From the NCBI GenBank assembly GCA_016719945.1, contig JADJYE010000030.1, forward strand, positions 1 to 64,000: 64,000 nt of DNA, in the 5' to 3' direction. Below the pieces are notes generated by a model that saw nothing but the letters and a program-made list of their open reading frames with translations, was not told the origin of the DNA and searched no databases. This stretch comes from Polyangiaceae bacterium (GTDB taxonomy: Bacteria; Myxococcota_A; Polyangia; Polyangiales; Polyangiaceae). A program made the translations under genes and the position numbers. Positions 41,322-47,852 of the stretch are shown here, piece by piece. The number at the start of each line of letters is the position of its first letter. The first letter of the stretch is position 1.

Positions 41322-41688
41322 AGAATCGGATTTGATCTCGTTCCTCGGAAGACTCGACCGGACGCTAGCAAGGCGTCGCGAAGAGCTGCTCAGAGCATTG
41401 CCGGCCTCTGCGGTGCGTAGCGCCGTCGAATGTAGAGACTACGAAACGGGTCCTATGGTCGAGGCCTGGCTCGAAGCCGAGTTCAGGGTGGGCTACGCCA
41501 TCGTTTGGTGGATGGAGTTACGACCATCCGATGAGCGATGGACGCTTTCGGCCTGCGCTTCGATCAATGGGCAAGACGAATTTGTACGGTTCGAGGACGC
41601 AAGCGGACTCTCATATCCGGCAATGAAGACGAGGGCCATGTCACTCTTGGCTGAGCTGCTCGCGTGCACGCCGCCAACGACCAAATGA
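41302..41688 (+). CDS. Putative immunity protein
   Basis: A 128-residue protein. The GTG at 41302, overlapping the toxin end by 20 bp, is the best start (GGTGGTGG just upstream). A TTG at 41332 is the alternative. It reads MENSQSRESDLISFLGRL, then VGYAIVWWMELRPSDERW and EFVRFEDASGLSYPAM. It is cytoplasmic by appearance and I do not recognise the family. Its base composition is lower in GC than the core. Confidence 0.6.
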   Translation: MENSQSRESDLISFLGRLDRTLARRREELLRALPASAVRSAVECRDYETGPMVEAWLEAEFRVGYAIVWWMELRPSDERWTLSACASINGQDEFVRFEDASGLSYPAMKTRAMSLLAELLACTPPTTK

Positions 41689-41701
41689 GGCGCTGCGGCC
41701 G

Positions 41702-41750
41702 CTGTAGTAGTCCAGCGACCTTTGCGGCGTGAACTTCACTGACCAATGGC
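41702..41750. repeat. Class B spacer element, copy 3
   Basis: GTAGTCCAGCGACCTTTG, then GAACTTCACTGACCAATGG, as at 8933 and 33293. Confidence 0.65.
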
Positions 41751-41934
41751 ACGCTCCGACTCTTTTTTGGACCCACATCGCGCGCGCGACGGCGCATGCG
41801 GGGAGAGGTCTGCGCCGAGTCGGGGCCTCTGCCTCGCCCGCGCGAGGGTCCGAGGGTGCTGGCCAGCGCAGAAGACGCGAACTGGTGCGGCGCGGCCTCG
41901 GGCGGGCAGCCAAGGCTTGCTCGCCGTCGAGGGC

Positions 41935-42132
41935 TCACGCGGCGACGCGGAGCTTCACGATCGGCAGGTGCTCGCGGCCCTCGACGAGGTGGCACACCAG
42001 CTCGAGGCCGCGGTCCGCTCGTCGTGGCAGGCCCCCCGGGCTGCCCCGCGCGAGCGGGTAGTTGGGTCGGGGCTCGCGGCGTCGCCGCTTTCGCGCGGGG
42101 ACGCCACCGCGCAATCGCTCGCGCGGCGTCAA
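41935..42132 (-). CDS. Conserved small ORF of class B cassettes, copy 3
   Basis: 65 residues, aligning with 9166 and 33524 over TPRERLRGGVPARKRR, YPLARGSPGG and HLPIVKLRVAA. The Met used here is internal to the other two, so the real start is uncertain. Function unknown. Confidence 0.4.
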   Translation of the reverse strand: MTPRERLRGGVPARKRRRREPRPNYPLARGSPGGLPRRADRGLELVCHLVEGREHLPIVKLRVAA

Positions 42133-42171
42133 GCCACCCAGCCCCTCCGCGCGCCGGACGGACGCGGCAGC

Positions 42172-42522
42172 TCACCGGCGTTCCGCGAGCGCCGCCACCA
42201 CGAGCCCCACGGCCTCCTCGAGCCTCTCCTGCACCAGCTTGCGCGGCAGCCTCAGCACCCGGTAGCCCATGCGACCGAGGTCCCGGTCCCGGCGCGCGTC
42301 AGTCGCCGCGCGCCCCTCGTGCACCTCGCCGTCGACCTCGACCACGAGCTTCGCGCGCGGCGCGACGAAGTCAGCGATGTACCTGCCCAACACCACCTGC
42401 CGCCGGAAGCGCACGCCGAGCCTCTCAGCTCGGAGCGCCTCCCAGAGCAGCGCCTCGGTGGTGGTGGGCGCCGCCCGAAAGGCAGCGGCCCGTGCGACGA
42501 TGACAGCGTGCGGTGTGCGCAT
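42172..42522 (-). CDS. DUF559-domain endonuclease, array copy 6
   Basis: A 116-residue copy with intact nuclease core. The ribosome binding site is GGGAGGT, but the base pair next to the start differs (GTCCTCATG). It is antisense to the RHS gene that follows. Confidence 0.85.
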   Translation of the reverse strand: MRTPHAVIVARAAAFRAAPTTTEALLWEALRAERLGVRFRRQVVLGRYIADFVAPRAKLVVEVDGEVHEGRAATDARRDRDLGRMGYRVLRLPRKLVQERLEEAVGLVVAALAERR

Positions 42523-43017
42523 GAGGACCTCCCGAGCCCGGCCCCCTGGCCGGGCTTCGGCGTCCCCTGGCGCAGGGGGCGTGACGCGCTCGCTGGATCC
42601 TCACGGCGGCGTCGAGCGTGCTCCCCCGTCGAGCAGCCCACCCGTCACCGAGCGCGGCGCGCCACGTGCGCCTCTCAGCCGCAGCCCGGCCAGGGGGTCG
42701 GGCGAAGGGCCGATGGCACGCGGCTCGCGCTGCACAGCGCCACCGCCCCCTGGAGGACAGCGACATCACGCTCGGCGACCATCGTAAGCGTCTCCACGCT
42801 CGGCATCACCACTGCCGTGCCAAGAGTCAAAGCAGGCTCGGCCCACGAGCACAGCAACAGCAGGAGGCGCCAGCCCACCTCCCAGCGAAGCCAGCGCAGC
42901 ACCTACCCAGAGCTCCCCCATTCGCCCGCAGGCGCGATAGCGCCGAGGACGAATCGGGGGGAGCTCGTCCGGCGCGCAGGGGCAACGCCCCGAGCACCGG
43001 CGTGTGGGGGCATCATC
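42523..43017. other. Conserved cassette leader, copy 6
   Basis: Its middle is of the same family as leaders 2 and 3. It ends GTGGGGGCATCATCAACGAT, with the RHS core joining at DRVGNLLELFHS, the same repeat as in cassette 2. Confidence 0.65.
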
Positions 43018-44802
43018 AACGATCGTGTCGGCAACCTCCTCGAGCTCTTCCACAGCGCAGGAGGCGGCGCCAACACCTGGACGCGGACCTACAGCTACAC
43101 CACCGGCACCAACCGCCTCGCCAACAATACCATTCCAGGAGGCAGCGCCACCTACACCCACGACGCCCACGGCAGCATCACCTCGATGCCCCACCTCGCG
43201 TCGATCACCTACGGCCCCTTCGACCAGATGGCCAACGCCGACCTCGGCGGCGGAGGCGACGCCTACTACCAATACGACGCCTCGGGCCAACGCGTCCGCA
43301 AGCTGATCGACACCGGCGCCAACCTCATCAAAGAGCGCATCTACCTCGGCGCCTACGAAATCTACCGCGAGCACATCTCCGGAGACATCGACCTCGAGCG
43401 CCAGAGCCTGCACGTCATGGACGGCACCCGCCGCGTCGCCCTGCTCGAGACCCTCACCATCGAAGACGGCGACCCCGTCACCACTCCCGTCACCCATCAG
43501 CGCTTCCAGCTCGGCAACCACCTCGACAGCGCCCTGCTCGAGGTCGATGAGGCTGGGAGGGTGGTGTCGTACGAAGAGCTCCTGCCGTACGGCGCGAGCG
43601 CTTATCGGTCGGCGAGGTCAGATGTCGACGTCTCCCCGCGTCGCTATCGCTACACAGGGAAGGAGCGGGACGACGAGACGGGGCTCTACTATTACGGCGC
43701 CAGGTACTACGCCGCGTGGCTCGGACGGTGGACTAGCGCCGACCCGCTGGGCATCGGGGCCGATGGGCCGGGGTTGTACAACTACACGCGGGGCTCGCCG
43801 GTCGTGTTGGTGGACCCGACGGGCGGTGAGCCGATGCCCCCTCCCGCGGCGGGCGTGTCGCCGCCTCCTCCTCCACCTCCGCCAGGCAAGCCGCCCTCGT
43901 TTGGTCAACGGGTCTCAGCGGCCACGCGAAGCATCGCCCGCGACCTACGCCAAGCGTCCTCAGCCTCGGCCGGCGGATCCCCCCCGCCAACGGCCAGCGC
44001 GACCGCCTCGAGCGGTGGCGAGACCAGCGTGCTCGGGAACGTGCTCAGCGGTGCTGCCGAAGAGGTTGGCCACAAGGCCAGCTCCCTGGCGAAGGGAGTG
44101 ATCGACCATCCGCTCCAGGCGCTTCAAAGCGCCACGCCGCTTGGCGCCGGAGCCGCGCTCGTCACAGGAGCCATCTCCTCGTCGACGCGCATCATCGAGA
44201 CCGCGATGGCTTCCGCCACCGTGGCGTCGGGCGACGAATCGCAGAGGCAGTTCGGAAAGCTCTTGGTCAACCTCGTCGAGCTCGCCCTGACGGTCGCGCC
44301 GTTCGTGAAGGGCGGCAAGACAGGGAAGGGGTCCAGCAGCGACCCGCTCGGCGTCGCTGATGACATCAAGATCGACTTGGGCACCGACCCCGACTTTGTG
44401 ATGCCCGGGACACGGCAAGGTCTGCTCAGCGGATCAGTCTCGAGCGACGCCTCAATCGGCTCTTCCGTTGGCGCGTTGCGGCGCCTGGAGTTTGAGGCAT
44501 CTCCTAAGCATCCGGTTGGACGTTCGCCTCGACCCGGCGTCAGTCCAGGGCCGGCGGATGGTCAGGCGGCTCTTGATGTGTCCGTCGAGGTCGGGAAGCG
44601 TCGCGTCGGCATCGACTACGGGACCGAAGAGTTCGTCGTCTTCGACGAAACACACCCCGGCCGAACTGGCATTTCTAGCGAACAGCGAGTCTTTCATGGG
44701 CACACTCGAAACTGGAATGAGCTTGATTCAAAGATGCAGAATGCGTTGATCGACGCCGAAATGGCAAACCGGAAGGGGAAGGTACAACGAGGCAGCAGAT
44801 GA
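43018..44802 (+). CDS. Short RHS core with putative nuclease tip
   Basis: The core starts at DRVGNLLELFHSAGG and is intact. After DETGLYYYG and the shared Pro-rich and helical segments comes the pre-toxin motif IDLGTDPDF near 44360, then a tip of about 135 residues. The tip ends with RRVGIDYGTEEFVVFDETHPG, FHGHTRNWNELDSKMQNAL and NRKGKVQRG. The pattern resembles the restriction-endonuclease-like toxin groups (Tox-REase-9-like is a tentative guess). The stop overlaps the immunity ATG by 4 bp as ATGA. Confidence 0.75.
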   Translation, partial: NDRVGNLLELFHSAGGGANTWTRTYSYTTGTNRLANNTIPGGSATYTHDAHGSITSMPHLASITYGPFDQMANADLGGGGDAYYQYDASGQRVRKLIDTGANLIKERIYLGAYEIYREHISGDIDLERQSLHVMDGTRRVALLETLTIEDGDPVTTPVTHQRFQLGNHLDSALLEVDEAGRVVSYEELLPYGASAYRSARSDVDVSPRRYRYTGKERDDETGLYYYGARYYAAWLGRWTSADPLGIGADGPGLYNYTRGSPVVLVDPTGGEPMPPPAAGVSPPPPPPPPGKPPSFGQRVSAATRSIARDLRQASSASAGGSPPPTASATASSGGETSVLGNVLSGAAEEVGHKASSLAKGVIDHPLQALQSATPLGAGAALVTGAISSSTRIIETAMASATVASGDESQRQFGKLLVNLVELALTVAPFVKGGKTGKGSSSDPLGVADDIKIDLGTDPDFVMPGTRQGLLSGSVSSDASIGSSVGALRRLEFEASPKHPVGRSPRPGVSPGPADGQAALDVSVEVGKRRVGIDYGTEEFVVFDETHPGRTGISSEQRVFHGHTRNWNELDSKMQNALIDAEMANRKGKVQRGSR

Positions 44803-45140
44803 GCACGGAATACACTCAGGCGCGACGAGACAGCTATTGGGAAGCGGTCTCAGCTGGCGACATTGACCGGATTCACGAGGCTCTTGTGGACGTGGCATTC
44901 ACGGATTCAGACTGGCGCTGGGTCCAGGCTCGCTGTCTGGAATGTCTAGAGCACCCATCGTGGACCGTTCGAGCGATTGCTGCGACCTGCATTGGCCACA
45001 TCGCGCGTATTCACAGAGCTATTGATCTCGAACTCGTCAAATCGAGCCTTGCGAGGGCGGCTGAAGATCCGCGCGTAGCCGACTATGTCACCGGTGCGCT
45101 GGACGACATTGTTCAGTTCGTTGCAGCCCCGCCCTCGTAG
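44799..45140 (+). CDS. HEAT-repeat-like immunity protein
   Basis: A 113-residue, almost wholly helical protein. The ATG overlaps the toxin stop (ATGA). CLECLEHPSWTVRAIAATCIGHIARIH and the following RAAEDPRVADYVTGALDDI look like two HEAT-type repeats, a scaffold found in several polymorphic-toxin immunity proteins. No signal or membrane segment. Pairing with the preceding tip is inferred from the overlap. Confidence 0.68.
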   Translation: MSTEYTQARRDSYWEAVSAGDIDRIHEALVDVAFTDSDWRWVQARCLECLEHPSWTVRAIAATCIGHIARIHRAIDLELVKSSLARAAEDPRVADYVTGALDDIVQFVAAPPS

Positions 45141-45249
45141 CGCCCGCCCCGGTCCAGCAGGTGTTCTGGCGGGTTGCCAATTACACACGACCAAGGTGGC
45201 GCCACACTTGTCGTAATCCCGAGCCCATGGTGACGATCTTCTCCTCGAA

Positions 45250-45325
45250 ATCAGACAACACGACTTCGTCGCGGCATCAGCCTCGACCAGGGGTCGTGTT
45301 GCCGCGCCTCGAGGCGTCTGGCCAC
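45250..45325. repeat. Class A spacer element, copy 4
   Basis: Nearly identical to copy 1 in the loop and right arm (GGGGTCGTGTTGCC), with CGACTT for CGACCC in the left arm. It is followed by CTCGAGTGCGACCGTGCGCG, the sequence that continues after the IS insertion in copy 1, so it serves as the uninterrupted reference. Confidence 0.7.
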
Positions 45326-45373
45326 CATCTGCTCGAGTGCGACCGTGCGCGTCGGGCCGGAGTCGGCACCGCG

Positions 45374-45727
45374 CTACCGAGGAATCTCCCCGAGCGCCGC
45401 GACCACCAACGCCACAGCCTCCTCGAGCCGCTCCTGCACCAGCTCGCGCGACAAGCGCAGCGCGCGGTAGCCCATGCGCCCAAGGTCTCGATCCCGCCGC
45501 GCATCCGCCCCGGTGCGCCCCGCGTGCACCTCGCCGTCGACCTCGACCACGAGCTTGGCGCGCGGCGAGAGGAAGTCAGCGATGTAGCGGCCCAGCACGA
45601 CCTGCCGGCGAAAGCGCCCCCCGAGCTTCTCGGCCCGGAGCGCCTCCCAGAGCAGCGCCTCGGTGGTGGTGGGCGCCGCCCGGAAGGCGGCGGCCCGAGC
45701 GACGATGACAGCGTGCGGTGTGCGCAT
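45374..45727 (-). CDS. DUF559-domain endonuclease, array copy 7
   Basis: A 117-residue copy, the most divergent (DFLSPRAKLVVEVDG, LGGRFRRQV, YRALRLSREL), but open and with the key acidic residues kept, so purifying selection is likely. GGGAGGT ribosome binding site. No RHS gene follows this one. Confidence 0.85.
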   Translation of the reverse strand: MRTPHAVIVARAAAFRAAPTTTEALLWEALRAEKLGGRFRRQVVLGRYIADFLSPRAKLVVEVDGEVHAGRTGADARRDRDLGRMGYRALRLSRELVQERLEEAVALVVAALGEIPR

Positions 45728-46380
45728 GACGACCTCCCGAGCCCGGCCCCCTGGCCGGGCTTCGGCGTCCCATGGCGCAGGGGGCGTGACGCGCTCGCCC
45801 GATCCCTTCGTCGCCGTCGAGCGTGCTCCCCGCTCGAGGTCGCCCCCCGGCACCGAGCGCGGCGCGCCACGTGCGCCGCTCAGCCGCAGCCCGGCCAGGG
45901 GGCCGGGCGACGGGCCAAGCGCACCCGGCTTGCGCTGCGCGCGACCACCGGTCCCTGGGAAAGCGCCGCGCCTCGCTCAGCGAGCATCCCGACCACCGCG
46001 AGCGCCTCTGCCCTCGGCCTGACGGCTCGGTTGTCCCATCCCGAGGCAGGGTCCTCGCTGTACGATGGTAATCGCAGCGGGCGCCAGCCCACCTCCCAGC
46101 GCAGCCAGCGCAGCACCTACCCAGAGCTCCCCCATTCGCCCGCAGGCGCGATAGCGCCGAGTACGATCGTGTCTGCCTTCGGTCTGGCGGCTTGGTTGCC
46201 CCATCCCGAGGCAGGATCCACGCCTCAGCACAGCAAGCGCAGCGGGCGCCAGCCCACCTCCCAGCAACGCCAGCGCAGCACCTACGCAGAGCTCCCCCAT
46301 TCGCCCGCAGGCGCGATAGCGCCGAGGACGAATCGGGGGGAGCTCGTCCGGCGCGCAGGGGCAACGCCCCGAGCACCGGC
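45728..46380. other. Empty terminal cassette: leader sequence partly duplicated, no RHS core
   Basis: The leader has a middle part of the family shared with cassette 5, but the block CCCACCTCCCAGCG to GCGATAGCGCCGAG occurs twice (about 46086-46160 and 46254-46328). The first copy breaks off into GTACGATCGTGTCTGCC. The second copy is complete to GTGTGGGGGCATCATCA but is followed by no RHS sequence. Confidence 0.7.
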
Positions 46381-46457
46381 GTGTGGGGGCATCATCAGGT
46401 GCGTCGGGGCATCATCCGGCGCGTGGGGGCATCATCAGGCGCGTGGGGGAATGATAG
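46381..46457. repeat. Tandem degenerate repeats of the leader end, array terminus
   Basis: Four units of about 19 bp based on GCGTGGGGGCATCATCAG, the last degraded to GCGTGGGGGAATGATAGC. They stop exactly at the stop codon of the chromosomal DUF1552 gene. Confidence 0.75.
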
Positions 46458-47852
46458 CTACGCCTTCAGCTGTTCGAACTCTCCGTCCTCGCCCAGATCG
46501 GGCGCGCCGAAGTGGCTCTCGGGGACGCCCATGGCGTTGCACAGGGTCGTCAGCAGCTTGTTGTGCGAGGCGTCTGCGTCGTTGCGGGTGTCTTCCTGGG
46601 CGGTGACCTTGACGTATTCGCCCTGCTTGAAGTACCCGCCGCAGCCGCCGGCGATGATGACGGGCAGGTCGCGAAAGTCGTGGTCTTTGCCGTGGGAGAG
46701 CTCGTTCATGTACACCACTGCCGTGTTGTCGAGCACGCTCTGGCCGTCTCCCTCCTGGTAGCTGTCGAGGCGGGTGAGGAGGTACGCGAGCTGGGTCGTG
46801 TACCACTGGTCGATCCCGGCGAGCATGTCCTCGTAGCCAGCGACCTCGCCGCCCGAGTTGTCGTCCATCGTGTTTCCGTGGGACAGCTTGTGGTGGTTGT
46901 ATTGGTGGTTGAGGCCGTCCCAGTTGAAGATCGGCCCGCCGGCGCCGGAGCCCCAGAGCATGGTGCCGACCTTGGTCGCGCCGCAGGCGATGGCGAGGGC
47001 CAGCACGTCGAGCTGCAGCTGGCCGATCTTCTTGTACTCGGAGTCGTTCGCGACGGTGTTCGGGTCGATCAGCTCGAGCTCCGCCGCGCGGGCCGGGTCG
47101 AGCTCGCAGGCGATCGAGCCGTTGATGGTGTTCTCCAGGTCACGCACCGTGTCGAAGTGCGATTGCAGCTTGTCGCGGTCGGCCTTGGAGAGCCTCCTCG
47201 AGAGCAACGAGCTGTATTCGTCCTGCACGAGGTCGAGCACGCTCTGGCGCCGCGCGGTGAACATGGCGAGCTCTTCGTCGTCGAGGTTGCCGAGGCCGAC
47301 GAGGTCGAGGTAGGCGAGCCGCGGGTTGTTCTCGGCGAGCACGGGGGCGTTCGAGCCGGAGTACGAGATGTTGCCGAGCACGCCGTCGGCGCGCCAGCCA
47401 GCCATGAGGGTGAGCGAGGGGGTCCCCGCTGGGTTCACGGCGTTCGCGATGTGCTGGTCGACCGAGATGCCATCCGCGTAGACGCTGCCCTCGATCAGGC
47501 GACGCGCCGTGAGCTTGCAGCCCATGCCCTTGGCGTGATCGTCGCCGGCGCTCGCGTCCCAGCCGAAGCCGCGCGGGGACATGTGCATCCCCCGCGGGAT
47601 GAGCAGGCGCTCGGCGAACGGCGCCAGCGGGGCCATGCCGCAGTCGGCCGCGAACGAGGCCTGGGAGAGCGCGCCGTAGCCGACGCTGGGCCAGAAGCGG
47701 TCCATGTTCACGCCGTTGCAGCAGAAGAAGACGATCAGCCGCTTGTTCGCGCTGGAGCCTCCGGCGTGGGCCTCGGGGCGCGAGAGGGACTCGAGGAATG
47801 GCAGGCCGAGGGTGACGCCGAGCGCGCCCCTCAGGAAGTTGCGACGGCTCAT
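46458..47852 (-). CDS. DUF1552-family exported protein
   Basis: A 464-residue protein. The N-terminus MSRRNFLRGALGVTLGLPFLES is a Tat-type signal (SRRNFL). The rest, with FFCCNGVNMDRFWP, GDDHAKGMGCKLT and VVYMNELSHGKDH, follows DUF1552, related to DUF1501/sulfatase-like exported proteins. Its start overlaps the stop of the DUF1592 gene by 4 bp, so the two are co-translated. Such pairs are widespread in Planctomycetes and myxobacteria; their substrate is unknown. The gene marks the edge of the RHS island, whose last repeats touch its stop codon. Confidence 0.85.
   Translation of the reverse strand: MSRRNFLRGALGVTLGLPFLESLSRPEAHAGGSSANKRLIVFFCCNGVNMDRFWPSVGYGALSQASFAADCGMAPLAPFAERLLIPRGMHMSPRGFGWDASAGDDHAKGMGCKLTARRLIEGSVYADGISVDQHIANAVNPAGTPSLTLMAGWRADGVLGNISYSGSNAPVLAENNPRLAYLDLVGLGNLDDEELAMFTARRQSVLDLVQDEYSSLLSRRLSKADRDKLQSHFDTVRDLENTINGSIACELDPARAAELELIDPNTVANDSEYKKIGQLQLDVLALAIACGATKVGTMLWGSGAGGPIFNWDGLNHQYNHHKLSHGNTMDDNSGGEVAGYEDMLAGIDQWYTTQLAYLLTRLDSYQEGDGQSVLDNTAVVYMNELSHGKDHDFRDLPVIIAGGCGGYFKQGEYVKVTAQEDTRNDADASHNKLLTTLCNAMGVPESHFGAPDLGEDGEFEQLKA

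Noticed and set aside
46381..46457. Possible CRISPR-like repeats
   Set aside because: The units are contiguous, about 19 bp and degenerate, with no spacers and no cas genes nearby.
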